Translations under genes and position numbers: made by a program | Notes under the pieces: generated by a model | What the model was told of the DNA's origin: nothing | Database searches by the model: none | Seen by the model: the letters and a program-made list of their open reading frames with translations, nothing else | From: Oscillospiraceae bacterium | GTDB lineage: Bacteria; Bacillota; Clostridia; Oscillospirales; Acutalibacteraceae | Length of the DNA stretch: 34,177 nucleotides | Assembly: GCA_022650455.1 (NCBI GenBank) | Contig: JALCPO010000022.1 | Location: 1 to 34,177, forward strand | Direction of reading: 5' to 3' | In this document: piece after piece, positions 1-8,287 of the stretch | Layout: the number at the start of each line of letters is the position of its first letter | Numbering within the stretch: position 1 is the stretch's first letter

Positions 1-854
1 AGGCCGCGGAAAAATTCTCGCTGCCGGGCGGGGTTCCCGTGGTCATGGGTGCTGCGGACATGGCGTGCGGTGCCCTCGGAATTGGTGTAACCGATCCGGG
101 AGACGCCGCTGTAACCCTTGGGACAAGCGCTACCTTTCTGATGGCGGTCAAAACGCCTTCCCAAACAGGGCATGGCAGGATTACCTACCATCTCCATGCG
201 CTCCCAAACTGCTACTATGCACTCGGTTCCCATTTTAACGGCGGCCTTGCGCTGAACTGGCTTGTGTCCCAGTTTTCCGAAACGGGGGAAATTAGCTACA
301 AGCTTTCCGATCATATTGCGAAGCTTGCGGCCCGGATTCCCAATGGTTCCAATCCGGTCCTGAATATTCCCTTTTTTGTCGGCAGCGGAAGCCCTTATTT
401 CAATTCCAATGATGCAGGGGCTTTCCTTAACGTCAGCCAGTCCTGCCGCCCGGAATATCTTTTCAAGAGTATTCTGGAAGGAATCTCATTCAATTTATTA
501 CAAACGCTTCAGATCTTTGAAGAGATACGGGGCGGAAAACTAAGAAATATTTCTCTTGGCGGCGGCGGAATTCGAGTGGCCGGTTGGAATCAGATCATCA
601 CCGATGTTTTCGGACGTACCACGCGTCTCGTCCGACAAGCGGATGCGTCTACGGTGGGCGCCTGCATTCTTGGAGGTTACGGCGCAGGTGTTTTCCAAGA
701 CCTGAAAGCTGCGGCTCGCCGCACTTTTTCCTCCGAAGCCGAAAACGTTCCAAACCGGGCCGCGCATGAAAAATACCGTCGGATTTTTAACATTTATCTC
801 CACGCCTATCAGGCCATCCGTCAAATACAGCAGGAGCTTCATACAGCACTTTAA
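1..854 (+). CDS. FGGY-family carbohydrate kinase, C-terminal part (xylulokinase-like)
   Basis: The gene is cut by the window edge: the frame is open from base 3, so residues before the apparent GTG at 39 belong to it. The visible 284 or so residues are the C-terminal actin-like ATPase half of an FGGY sugar kinase. A PGGVPVVMGAADMACGALG segment is followed by DPGDAAVTLGTSATF, which matches the phosphate-binding turn with conserved GTS. Near residue 170 of the visible part, SLGGGGIRVAGWNQIITDVFG is the usual family signature for the adenosine pocket. Enzymes of this family phosphorylate a pentose or hexulose with ATP in the cytoplasm. The spacing of motifs resembles xylulokinases more than glycerol kinases or the RhaB in this window, but the substrate cannot be read from this half. 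The next gene starts about 20 bases downstream and is probably co-transcribed. Confidence 0.85.
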   Translation, partial: AAEKFSLPGGVPVVMGAADMACGALGIGVTDPGDAAVTLGTSATFLMAVKTPSQTGHGRITYHLHALPNCYYALGSHFNGGLALNWLVSQFSETGEISYKLSDHIAKLAARIPNGSNPVLNIPFFVGSGSPYFNSNDAGAFLNVSQSCRPEYLFKSILEGISFNLLQTLQIFEEIRGGKLRNISLGGGGIRVAGWNQIITDVFGRTTRLVRQADASTVGACILGGYGAGVFQDLKAAARRTFSSEAENVPNRAAHEKYRRIFNIYLHAYQAIRQIQQELHTAL

Positions 855-881
855 AAATACATAGCAGGGGGTAATGTGATA

Positions 882-2099
882 ATGTATGCATCCATGTGGT
901 CGTATCCTTGGGATCTTGTCGATTGCGGCATCCATGAAAGTCTGGCCGATATGAAGGCCAATGGATTGACCGGTGTCAGTATGATTACCAGCTATCATGC
1001 GGGGCGTTTCCTTCAGTTACGCAGCAGAAAGCGAAAAATTTATTTTCCGGAAGACGGAGTGACATACTATCCGACCGATTTGAGCCGGTTTCGCGGACAG
1101 AAAATTCAGCCGCGGGTCGGAAAATTCATCCAGGCGCATCCGACTTTCTGGCATGACCTGCTTGAGGAATCTCGGAAGCTGAACATGACGGTTTCCGGCT
1201 GGACCGTATGCCTCCACAACACGCGAATTGGTATGGCATATCCGGACACCTGTGTTCATAACGCATACGGAGATGCCGTATATTACAACCAGTGTCCGTC
1301 CAACCCGGATGTCAGGCTGTATATGAATACGCTCGTGGATGATATCTGCGCGCATCTTCCTCTGTATTCTCTGGAGTTGGAATCCCTGAATTTCATGGGC
1401 CATGCACATGAATTCCACCATGAAAAAGATGGGATCGGCCTTACCGCTCTGGAAGACTTTCTTCTCTCCCTGTGTTTCTGCGATTCCTGTGTGGCACGCG
1501 CAAAAAAAGAAGGGCTCGACATCCTGCCGGCAAAGGAGACCGTGAAGGGCTGGCTGGACCGCCTTTCGGAACGAGACGTTCCCCCGGACCTGGATCAAAA
1601 ATTCTTTGCGCAGGGCATTGACTTTTTCCGCGACACACCCGAGGTCTACCAATTTTTGAAATGGCGTTCTACGGTGGTGACTTCCCTGATGGAAGAGGTC
1701 TACAAAACAGTCGGGGGACGCAGCAAACTTTATTTTCTCAGCCTGCTGCCGCATTCCAAATCGTGGATTTTCGGCGTAGACCTACGGAGCATTTCCGCAC
1801 GATGCGACGGTGCGGTCGTGTGCAGTTACGACTGTGGAGCCGATCAGACGAAAAGGGATCTGGAAGAATGCCACAGGACATTTGCAAAAGGTGCGGATCT
1901 GTTGGTCGGCATGCGGGCATTCATGCCGGAGTACCACAACAAAGCGGAATTTGCGGAAAAAGTGAAAACCGCCTACGACCAAAAGGTTGACGGATTCCTT
2001 TTTTACAATTATGGCCTGATTCCGCCGATTCACTTGGCCTGGATCAAAGATTCCTTGCAAAGCGCAGAAAAACAAACCGGAGCCTGCCCCAACGGATAA
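882..2099 (+). CDS. Unknown TIM-barrel-like protein next to sugar kinase
   Basis: I do not recognise a named family with confidence. The protein is about 405 residues, soluble, and has no signal peptide or membrane segment. An aromatic N-terminus (YASMWSYPWDLV), alternating helix/strand segments, a LELESLNFMGHAHEFHHEK stretch and a late FLFYNYGLIPP stretch read like a (beta/alpha)8 glycoside-hydrolase-type fold. A CFCDSC cluster near residue 200 could bind a metal or be structural. A GTG at 876 and the ATG at 882 are both in frame. The AGGGGG at 865-870 is 5 bases from the GTG and 11 from the ATG, so the start is uncertain. It follows the FGGY kinase by 20-27 bases, which suggests an operon and a role in carbohydrate metabolism; that is inference from context only. 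Confidence 0.7.
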   Translation: MYASMWSYPWDLVDCGIHESLADMKANGLTGVSMITSYHAGRFLQLRSRKRKIYFPEDGVTYYPTDLSRFRGQKIQPRVGKFIQAHPTFWHDLLEESRKLNMTVSGWTVCLHNTRIGMAYPDTCVHNAYGDAVYYNQCPSNPDVRLYMNTLVDDICAHLPLYSLELESLNFMGHAHEFHHEKDGIGLTALEDFLLSLCFCDSCVARAKKEGLDILPAKETVKGWLDRLSERDVPPDLDQKFFAQGIDFFRDTPEVYQFLKWRSTVVTSLMEEVYKTVGGRSKLYFLSLLPHSKSWIFGVDLRSISARCDGAVVCSYDCGADQTKRDLEECHRTFAKGADLLVGMRAFMPEYHNKAEFAEKVKTAYDQKVDGFLFYNYGLIPPIHLAWIKDSLQSAEKQTGACPNG

Positions 2100-2175
2100 G
2101 GGAAAAACTTGCTCCATTCCAATCAGAGCTCGCCGGCAGACTAAAAGGCCGCGCAAAGAAACCGCGAAAGAACGC

Positions 2176-2203
2176 TTGACAGCGGAGATTTCCGTGTTAT
2201 AAT
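2176..2203 (+). promoter_or_regulatory. Sigma-A-type promoter for the T-box transcript
   Basis: TTGACA at 2176-2181 and TATAAT at 2198-2203 are both perfect consensus boxes with a 16-base spacer. Transcription would start near 2210, just upstream of the T-box leader. Nothing recognisable lies between the end of the preceding gene at 2099 and this promoter. Confidence 0.85.
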
Positions 2204-2211
2204 AGGTGCAA

Positions 2212-2514
2212 TTAACAAGTTCATCTTTCAAACACTGGGAAAGAGAAAGTAAGTTTGTGGATGGATCTTACAGAGAGTCCGGTTCCCGCTGAAAGAGGAC
2301 AGATCGAAACAAGCTGAAAATGGCTCTGGAGTGGCGCACCGAGGCTTTGCTGCTTAGGCTGCGACGGGGTTGCCCGTTATGGCGAAAAAGTATATCCGGT
2401 TTTGTTGAAATCCGGCGTACTTTGTGAGGCCTGTGCTGCGAGGTGCAGGTGAATTGAAGTGGTAACACGGGAATTTGATCCCGTCTTCTTAAAGTTAAGA
2501 GGACGGGATTTTTA
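2212..2514 (+). promoter_or_regulatory. T-box riboswitch, AUG (methionine) specifier
   Basis: The leader has the parts of a tRNA-sensing T-box. The Stem I lower helix is AGAG (2242-2245) with CTCT. The AGTA motif is at 2248-2251. The upper helix GTTTGT (2253-2258) pairs with ACAAGC (2309-2314). An AGAGAG motif near 2272 and a CTGGAGTGG block near 2325 follow the usual order. In the specifier loop, GAAA is followed by ATG at 2320-2322 and then a purine, placed exactly as GGC is in Bacillus glyQS, so the leader should sense uncharged tRNA-Met. The T-box sequence is AAGTGGTAACACGG (2457-2470). An antiterminator helix ACGGGA/TCCCGT (2467-2472 with 2479-2484) competes with a terminator CCCGTC/GACGGG (2480-2485 with 2502-2507) that ends in a T run. 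Downstream are yezD-like and malY-like genes, both of sulfur amino-acid metabolism, which agrees with methionine. The specifier comes from manual folding, without covariance support. Confidence 0.9.
2480..2514 (+). terminator. T-box regulatory terminator
   Basis: The hairpin runs CCCGTCTTCTTAA, a short loop, then TTAAGAGGACGGG, followed by ATTTTTATT. It is the default OFF structure of the T-box. Its 5' arm overlaps the 3' arm of the antiterminator helix. Confidence 0.85.
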
Positions 2515-2547
2515 TTATCTATTTATTGCCGAAAGGAGTGAGCCGGC

Positions 2548-2700
2548 ATGGTGACGGAAAATGAGAAATACCGCGAAAAAAGAATTTATGAAAAGCTGGC
2601 GCGGGACATCAAAGCGGTTCGTTACGGTTCCATTGCGGTCATCATTCAGGATGGCAAAATTATTCAGATGGAAAAGAGAGAAAAAATCAGGCTGGTTTAA
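2548..2700 (+). CDS. DUF2292/YezD-family small protein
   Basis: This 50-residue ORF is too short for standard ORF listings. It starts with ATG after GAAAGGAG (2531-2538), 9 bases upstream. The C-terminal half carries the family signature: IKAVRYGSIAVIIQDGKIIQMEKREK, that is RYGS, then a short beta strand, then QDGKI-Q-EK-EKIR. DUF2292 proteins such as Bacillus YezD occur in sulfur-assimilation and methionine operons; their molecular role is not established. Being the first gene after a methionine-type T-box fits that context. A MalY/PatB remnant follows 115 bases downstream. Confidence 0.8.
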   Translation: MVTENEKYREKRIYEKLARDIKAVRYGSIAVIIQDGKIIQMEKREKIRLV

Positions 2701-2815
2701 AGCGGTTTCTTCTGGAACAATCCGCGGGCCGGCTTTTGCGGTTTTCAAAGGCCGAAATTTTCGAAAGACGGGATCGGTTCTTTACAGCGGGTTTTGAAGC
2801 CAGGGAGGCAACGGA

Positions 2816-3172
2816 ATGAACGTTTCGTTTGACCCGGTTATCGATCGGAAAAGAACAAATTCCCTCAAATATGATTTTGCCGCGGAACACGGGAAACCGG
2901 CGGATGTTTTGCCTTTTTGGGTCGCAGACATGGATTTCCGATGCCTCGGCCTCGACGGGGACCGGCTCGAAGACTTGATCGTCAACCGGGCGAAATTATG
3001 GTTCGATGCCGGTCCGCTGTTCGGGCCGGAAGGGGAAGGCTTTGAACGGATCAATATTCCCTGTCCGAGAAGCTTGCTGAGCGAAGCGCTTTTCCAGCTG
3101 AAACAAAGCATTTCCCAGTATGAAGCGGAAGCGAACGCCGCAAAGACAAACCTTGTTCGTTGTTTCGATTAG
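2816..3172 (+). pseudogene. Internally deleted MalY/PatB-type cystathionine beta-lyase
   Basis: The ORF is 118 residues, whereas intact MalY/PatB C-S lyases have about 390. Residues 1-42 are a normal N-terminus (FDPVIDRKRTNSLKYDF, then LPFWVADMDF). From about residue 44 the sequence is a normal C-terminus of the same family (LEDLIVNRAKLWFDAGPLFG, then EGFERINIPCPRSLL). Roughly 270-290 residues between them are absent, including the PLP-binding lysine, yet the frame is kept. A TAG follows after a short tail. A GGGAGG ribosome site at 2803-2808 remains. The intact enzyme would cleave cystathionine to homocysteine, pyruvate and ammonia, consistent with the Met T-box upstream. The product cannot be an active lyase. 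An assembly collapse cannot be excluded from sequence alone. Confidence 0.8.
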
Positions 3173-3204
3173 CAATTTCCATGTGGTACGGCGTACAGCA
3201 GCCA

Positions 3205-3236
3205 GGGGCTTCGCACTGATAAAAGTGCGAAGCCCC
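3205..3236. terminator. Hairpin between convergent malY remnant and gatB
   Basis: A perfect 13-bp inverted repeat GGGGCTTCGCACT/AGTGCGAAGCCCC with a 6-base loop lies between two convergent genes. A loose T-rich stretch follows on the plus strand at 3246-3257. The long GC-rich stem and its position suggest a shared terminator, although neither side has a classical uninterrupted T run. Confidence 0.6.
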
Positions 3237-3254
3237 CGGCCCTTTGTAAAATTT

Positions 3255-4670
3255 TTATGCTTTCATGATCTGGGTGAGAATTTTTTCCGCTTCCTGCGGG
3301 TTCGCGCGTCCGCGCGTCATCTTCATGACGGCGCCGAGGACCGCTTTCAGCGCTTTTTCCTTTCCGCCCCGGTAATCCTTCACCGCGTTCGGATTGTCCG
3401 CGGCCGCCTGCTCGCAGATTTTCCGCAGATCGTCCGGGTTGACGCCCGCAAGGTCTTTTTCACTGAGAAAGGCCGCGGCGGGTTTGCCGGTGTCCAGCAT
3501 TTTTTCCAGCGTAGACTTGACGAGGTTCTTACGGATTTTCCCGGCGTCGAGCAGACCGACGAGCGCGTTCAGGTTTTCCGGCGATACGCTGACCCGGAAC
3601 TCGTCTTTTGCCGCGTCGCTGTCCAGGCGGGAGAAAATCGGCCCGAGAATGCAGTTCGCGACGGTGCGCGGGTTTTTCGTTCCCTTTGCGGCGGCTTCGA
3701 AGTAATCGGCAATTCTGCGGCGGTCGATTAAAAGCCGGGCGTCCGCTTCCGGCAGGCCGTATTCCGTCTGGAAGCGCGCCAGGCGTTTCTGCGGGCCCTC
3801 CGGCATTTTGGCTTTCAGTGCCGCGACCATGTCGTCCGTCACACGGATCGCAACGAGGTCCGGGTCGCGGAAATAACGGTAGTCGTTCGCGTCTTCCTTG
3901 CCGCGCATCCCTTCCGTGCATCCGGTTTCCTCGTTGTAGCGGCGGGTCTCCTGCACGACGTCTTCGCCGCTCTCCAGCAGGTCGATCTGCCGGTCCATTT
4001 CGTATTGAATCGCCTTCGTCATATGCGAAAAGGAGTTCATGTTCTTGATTTCCGTCCGGGTGCCGAGCCTGTCGGAACCCTGCGGCCGGACGGAGACGTT
4101 GACGTCGCAGCGCAGGGACCCTTCCTGCATTTTGCAGTCGGAAACGCCGATGTACCGCATGATCGCCTGGAGCTGTTCCACATATTCCGCCGCTTCGCCG
4201 ATGCTGCGGATATCCGGCTCGGAAACGATCTCAATCAGCGGGACACCCCCGCGGTTGTAGTCGATCAGCGTGTTTCCGCGCTCATGCACAAGCTTCCCGG
4301 CGTCCTCTTCGATGTGGATGCGCGTCAGGCGGATTTTCTTTCCGCTCGCAAGCTCCACATAGCCGTTCCGGCACAGCGGCTGGTCGTATTCCGAAATCTG
4401 GTAGGCTTTGGGCAGGTCGGGGTAGACGTAATTCTTGCGGTCCATTTTCGCGTCCGGGTTGATCTCGCAGTGCGTCGCGAGCCCCGCCGTCACCGCGTAC
4501 TCCACCACGGCTTTGTTCAGTTTCGGCAAAGTGCCGGGCAGGCCGATGCAGACGGGGCAGCAGTGCGTGTTCGGTTCGGCGCCGAATTCCGTTGTGCAGG
4601 AGCAGAAGATTTTCGTTTTTGTGGCCAGCTCCACATGGGTTTCCAAGCCGCAGACCAGTTCGTAATTCAT
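3255..4670 (-). CDS. gatB: Asp-tRNA(Asn)/Glu-tRNA(Gln) amidotransferase subunit B
   Basis: The protein is 471 residues, close to the usual 475-480. GatB is the tRNA-binding and kinase subunit of GatCAB: it activates the misacylated Asp or Glu on tRNA with ATP before amidation. Visible features are the N-terminal CGLETHVEL motif, the zinc-site cysteines CSC and CCPVC between about residues 23 and 41, the DYNRGGVPLIEIVSEPD catalytic block, the EDANDYRYFRDPDL block, and the C-terminal YqeY-like helical tail that contacts the tRNA. The ATG overlaps the TGA stop of gatA (ATGA, 4667-4670), so the two are translationally coupled. It is the last gene of the aspS-gatC-gatA-gatB unit. Confidence 0.97.
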   Translation of the reverse strand: MNYELVCGLETHVELATKTKIFCSCTTEFGAEPNTHCCPVCIGLPGTLPKLNKAVVEYAVTAGLATHCEINPDAKMDRKNYVYPDLPKAYQISEYDQPLCRNGYVELASGKKIRLTRIHIEEDAGKLVHERGNTLIDYNRGGVPLIEIVSEPDIRSIGEAAEYVEQLQAIMRYIGVSDCKMQEGSLRCDVNVSVRPQGSDRLGTRTEIKNMNSFSHMTKAIQYEMDRQIDLLESGEDVVQETRRYNEETGCTEGMRGKEDANDYRYFRDPDLVAIRVTDDMVAALKAKMPEGPQKRLARFQTEYGLPEADARLLIDRRRIADYFEAAAKGTKNPRTVANCILGPIFSRLDSDAAKDEFRVSVSPENLNALVGLLDAGKIRKNLVKSTLEKMLDTGKPAAAFLSEKDLAGVNPDDLRKICEQAAADNPNAVKDYRGGKEKALKAVLGAVMKMTRGRANPQEAEKILTQIMKA

Positions 4671-6133
4671 AGGGACACCCCCGCTTTCACGGCTTTGAAG
4701 GAGCTTTCCCGCGCCGCCAGCTCATACCGGTTGGCCGCGTTCAAAACGGCGGCCTCGCTGAATTTGGGCCCGATGAGCTGCAGGCCGACGGGCATTCCGT
4801 CGGCGCCGGTTCCGCAGGGGACGCTGATTCCCGGCAGCCCGGCGATGTTGACCGGAACGGTGCAGATATCCGTCAGGTAGGTTTCCACGGGGTCCTTCGC
4901 CGTGCGGCCCGACGCGAACGCCGTCATCGGAACGGTGGGGGCGAGCATCAGGTCGCATTTTTGGAACGCGTTTTCAAACGCCCGGACGATCGTGCCGCGG
5001 AGATTCTGCGCTTTTTTGTAGTAGGCGTCGTAATAGCCCGCGCTCAGGACATAGGTCCCGAGCAGGATGCGGCGTTTGACCTCCGCGCCGAAGCCTTCGC
5101 TGCGGGTCTTGCAGACCATGTCGTTGCGGTCGGTGTAGTGCGCCGTCTGGTATCCGTAGCGGATCCCGTCGTACCGCCCGAGGTTGGATGAAGCCTCGGC
5201 GCACGCGAGAATGTAATACACCGGCAGGCTGTATTTCAGCGACGGCATGCTGAGCTCGACCGTTTCCGCCCCGAGAGAGCGGAAAACGTCCAGCGCCTTC
5301 CGAATGGCCCCGTTTACGTCTTCGCGGACGCCGTCGAAGTATTCCCTCGCGATGCCGATCTTTTTCCCGCGGATGTCGTTTCCGAGGGAAGGGAGCGCTG
5401 GCTCTTTCCGCCCGCTGCTGGTGGAGTCCATCTCGTCGTACGCCGAGATGGCGTCGTAGACGAGCGCCGCGTCTTCCACGCTCTGCGTGATGGGCCCGAT
5501 CTGGTCGAAGCTGGAAGCAAAGGCGACCAGCCCGTAGCGGGATACGGCGCCGTAGGTCGGCTTAAACCCGACGATGCCGCAGAAGCTCGCCGGCTGGCGG
5601 ATGGAGCCGCCCGTGTCGGAACCGAGCCCGTATGCGGCAAGGTTCCCGCCGACGGCGGCAGCGACGCCGCCGCTGCTGCCGCCTGCGACGCGCCCGGTGT
5701 CGTGCGGGTTTTTCGCCCCGCCGAAGCGGGAAGTTTCGCAGGTGGAGCCCATGGCGAACTCATCCATGTTCGTTTTGCCGAGCAGGACGGCGTTCTGCCT
5801 TTTCAGAAGGCTCCAGACGGTCGCGTCGTAGATCGGCACATAGCCCTTTAAAATTTTAGAGCAGCAGGTCGTCTCAATGCCCGCCGTGGAGATGTTGTCC
5901 TTGAGCGTCATCGGGATGCCCTCCAGCGGGGCGATCGGCCGGCCCGCCGCGATTTTCGCGTCCACTTTTTCCGCCGCGGCGAGGGCGGTTTCCGGCGTCG
6001 CCTTTACATAGGCGTTCAGCCTGCCGTTGTCCGTTTCAATCGCGTCCAGATATTTTTTCGCCAGTTCCGCGCAGCTGATCTGCCTGGTTGTCAGAAGCTC
6101 GTGCAGCCGCGCGATCGTTCCGTATTTACCCAT
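4667..6133 (-). CDS. gatA: Asp-tRNA(Asn)/Glu-tRNA(Gln) amidotransferase subunit A
   Basis: This is the 488-residue amidase-signature subunit that releases ammonia from glutamine and feeds it to GatB. The Ser-cisSer-Lys triad is present: Lys78 in IPMTLKDN, Ser153 in AGGSSGG, and Ser177 in GSDTGGSIRQPA. The following FCGIVGFKPTYG motif is the normal family sequence. Length is as expected and no residue of the triad is missing. The start has a TAGGAG ribosome site about 6 bases upstream. The gene begins 9 bases after gatC and ends inside the start of gatB. Confidence 0.97.
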   Translation of the reverse strand: MGKYGTIARLHELLTTRQISCAELAKKYLDAIETDNGRLNAYVKATPETALAAAEKVDAKIAAGRPIAPLEGIPMTLKDNISTAGIETTCCSKILKGYVPIYDATVWSLLKRQNAVLLGKTNMDEFAMGSTCETSRFGGAKNPHDTGRVAGGSSGGVAAAVGGNLAAYGLGSDTGGSIRQPASFCGIVGFKPTYGAVSRYGLVAFASSFDQIGPITQSVEDAALVYDAISAYDEMDSTSSGRKEPALPSLGNDIRGKKIGIAREYFDGVREDVNGAIRKALDVFRSLGAETVELSMPSLKYSLPVYYILACAEASSNLGRYDGIRYGYQTAHYTDRNDMVCKTRSEGFGAEVKRRILLGTYVLSAGYYDAYYKKAQNLRGTIVRAFENAFQKCDLMLAPTVPMTAFASGRTAKDPVETYLTDICTVPVNIAGLPGISVPCGTGADGMPVGLQLIGPKFSEAAVLNAANRYELAARESSFKAVKAGVSL

Positions 6134-6142
6134 TGCAATCTC

Positions 6143-6421
6143 CTACCTGCGCCGGCGCACGAGAAAGTATCCGTCCTCGCTGCTTTCCGCGTTTTTCAGG
6201 ATGTCTTCCCGGCGGTATGAAGGGACGGGGACGTCTTCCCGGAACACGTTGGAAAGGCCGTTGATGTTGTCGAAGTCGGAAACGTCGGCCGACGCGGCGC
6301 TGACGGTGTCCGCAAAGGCGATGATCTCGTTCATGTCTTTGGTCAGCCCGTCCAGCTCTTCCGGCGCGACGGAAAGTTTGGCAAGGTTTGCAATTTTCAA
6401 AACATCCTCATGCGTAACCAT
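6143..6421 (-). CDS. gatC: Asp-tRNA(Asn)/Glu-tRNA(Gln) amidotransferase subunit C
   Basis: This 92-residue protein is the small belt subunit that wraps around GatA and holds it to GatB. The N-terminal helix pair VLKIANLAKLSVAPEEL and the following MNEIIAFADTVSA segment are typical of GatC. The C-terminal half contains NGLSNVFREDVP, which matches the family's LR-D-P segment. A GGGAGG ribosome site lies about 12 bases upstream, a rather long spacing. It sits between aspS (23 bases away) and gatA (9 bases away). Confidence 0.93.
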   Translation of the reverse strand: MVTHEDVLKIANLAKLSVAPEELDGLTKDMNEIIAFADTVSAASADVSDFDNINGLSNVFREDVPVPSYRREDILKNAESSEDGYFLVRRRR

Positions 6422-6444
6422 GGCGTTTGTTTTCCTCCCGGCGG

Positions 6445-8196
6445 TTATTTTCTCAGCTTGATGTGCACTTCGCGCAGCTGCTGCTCGGTGACCTCGTTCG
6501 GCGCGCCCATCATGACGTCCTGCGCGTTGGAGTTCATCGGGAACGCAATCACCTCGCGGATGTTGTCCTCGTCCGTCAGCAGCATCAGCATGCGGTCGAT
6601 TCCGGGGGCCATGCCGGCGTGCGGCGGCGCGCCGAACTGAAAGGCGTGATACAGCGACGTGAACTTTGTCTTGAGGTCGTCCTCGGTATAGCCCGCAATC
6701 TCGAACGCCTTTTTCATGATGTCGATCCGGTGGTTGCGCACGGCGCCCGAGGAGAGCTCCACGCCGTTGCAGACGATGTCATACTGGTAGGCGAGAACTT
6801 CTTCCGGCTTTTTGTTCCGGAGCGATTCCATCCCGCCCTGCGGCATGGAAAACGGATTGTGCGTGAAAACGGTCGCGCCGGTTTCCTCGTCGATCTCGAA
6901 CATCGGAAAATCCACAATGAAGCAGAACTCGAAGCGGTCCTTGTCGATCAGGCCGAGGCGCTCGCCGAGCTCCGCCCGGATCTGCCCCGCGAGCCTGGGG
7001 GCGGTGTCGGCCTCGTCCGCGATGAAGAAAATCACGCAGCCGGGTTTCAGGCCGGCGCGTCGGGTCAGCTCGTCGCGCCTTTCGTCCGGCAGATATTTGT
7101 TGATGGGACCCTGGTACTCGCCTTCGGCCGTCACCTTGATGTAGCCGAGCCCTTTCATGCCGATGCTTTCGGCGAACCGGAGCATGTTTTCAAAGAAGCT
7201 GCGCGGCTGCCCGGCGCAGTCCGGGACGTTGACGGCGCGGACGGCCTTGTTCCGGAACGGCTTGAACGCCGTGCCCTCGAAGAGGTCCGTGATGTCGATG
7301 ATCTCCAGCGGATTGCGCAGGTCCGGTTTGTCGGTGCCGTATTTCAGCATGGACTCCGCGTAGGGGATACGCCGGAACGGGGCTTCCGGCACTTTTTTAT
7401 CGGAGAATGTGCGGAAGGTGTCGCCCACGACTTCCTCGGCGACGGAGAAGACGTCTTCCTGCGTCGCAAAGGCCATTTCAAAGTCGAGCTGATAGAATTC
7501 GCCCGGGGAACGGTCCGCGCGCGCGTCCTCGTCGCGGAAGCAGGGCGCCACCTGAAAGTAGCGGTCGAATCCCGATACCATTAAAAGCTGCTTGAAAATC
7601 TGCGGGGCCTGCGGCAGCGCGTAGAATTTGCCCGGATGCCGGCGGCTTGGGATCAGATAGTCGCGGGCGCCTTCCGGGGAAGATGCGGAGAGGATGGGGG
7701 TCTGGATTTCCAGAAAGCCCAGATCCGTCATTTTTTTGCGGAGGAACGAGATCAGCTGCGAGCGCAGCACGATGTTCCGGTGAACCTTGGGGTTGCGCAG
7801 GTCGAGGTAGCGGTATTTCAGGCGGACGTCCTCTTTTGTGTCCAGGGAAGCGTCCGGCTCGAACGGCAGGGGCGCGAGGACGCGGCCGAGGACCGTCAGC
7901 TCGTTCACCCGGACTTCCACCGTGCCGGTCGGAATCTTCGGGTTGACGGTGTCCTCGTCGCGCAGGACGACCTTTCCCTTCGCCGTGACGGTGCATTCCC
8001 GGCTGATGTCTTTCAGCATGTCCTCGTTGTGGATGACGATCTGAACGACGCCGTAATGGTCGCGCAGGTCGATAAACTGGACGCCCCCGTGGTCGCGGAT
8101 ATTTTCGACCCAGCCCGCCACGCGGATCTCCTTCCCGATGTCTTTTTCGCCGACTTCGCCGCAAAGGCGCGTATGGTATTGGTTGACACAGATCAT
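6445..8196 (-). CDS. aspS: Aspartyl-tRNA synthetase
   Basis: This is a class IIb bacterial-type AspRS of 583 residues. The N-terminal OB-fold anticodon domain (GKEIRVAGWVENIRDHGGVQFIDLRD) is followed by the catalytic domain. Motif 2 is the FRDEDARADRSPGEFYQLDFEMAF stretch and motif 3 is GAPPHAGMAPGIDRMLML. Between them is a GAD-type insertion, as in bacterial enzymes. I start at the ATG at 8196: AAGGGGA lies 10 bases upstream, whereas the in-frame TTG at 8205 is only 2 bases from it. Co-transcription with gatCAB suggests it may mischarge tRNA-Asn for transamidation, i.e. be non-discriminating; that is an inference from context. Confidence 0.96.
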   Translation of the reverse strand: MICVNQYHTRLCGEVGEKDIGKEIRVAGWVENIRDHGGVQFIDLRDHYGVVQIVIHNEDMLKDISRECTVTAKGKVVLRDEDTVNPKIPTGTVEVRVNELTVLGRVLAPLPFEPDASLDTKEDVRLKYRYLDLRNPKVHRNIVLRSQLISFLRKKMTDLGFLEIQTPILSASSPEGARDYLIPSRRHPGKFYALPQAPQIFKQLLMVSGFDRYFQVAPCFRDEDARADRSPGEFYQLDFEMAFATQEDVFSVAEEVVGDTFRTFSDKKVPEAPFRRIPYAESMLKYGTDKPDLRNPLEIIDITDLFEGTAFKPFRNKAVRAVNVPDCAGQPRSFFENMLRFAESIGMKGLGYIKVTAEGEYQGPINKYLPDERRDELTRRAGLKPGCVIFFIADEADTAPRLAGQIRAELGERLGLIDKDRFEFCFIVDFPMFEIDEETGATVFTHNPFSMPQGGMESLRNKKPEEVLAYQYDIVCNGVELSSGAVRNHRIDIMKKAFEIAGYTEDDLKTKFTSLYHAFQFGAPPHAGMAPGIDRMLMLLTDEDNIREVIAFPMNSNAQDVMMGAPNEVTEQQLREVHIKLRK

Positions 8197-8258
8197 GTTC
8201 CGCAAATCCCCTTTATGCGATGTGCTTTTCTTTCACGATACACAGAATAACAAAGCAA

Positions 8259-8287
8259 ATTATAGCATGAAACAGCCCTTCTTTCAA
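8259..8287 (-). promoter_or_regulatory. Promoter of aspS-gatCAB
   Basis: Read on the minus strand, TTGAAA at 8287-8282 and TATAAT at 8264-8259 are separated by 17 bases. Transcription would start near 8252, about 55 bases before the aspS ATG. I saw no T-box or other long leader there. Confidence 0.75.

Noticed and set aside
3205-3236. Dispersed REP-type repeat
   Set aside because: The hairpin is long and GC-rich like a REP unit, but no second copy is visible in the window. A shared terminator between convergent genes is the simpler reading.
6427-7584. 385-residue open frame antisense to aspS
   Set aside because: The aspS reading is unmistakable, and the opposite frame is rich in Arg/His/Val as expected for a shadow.
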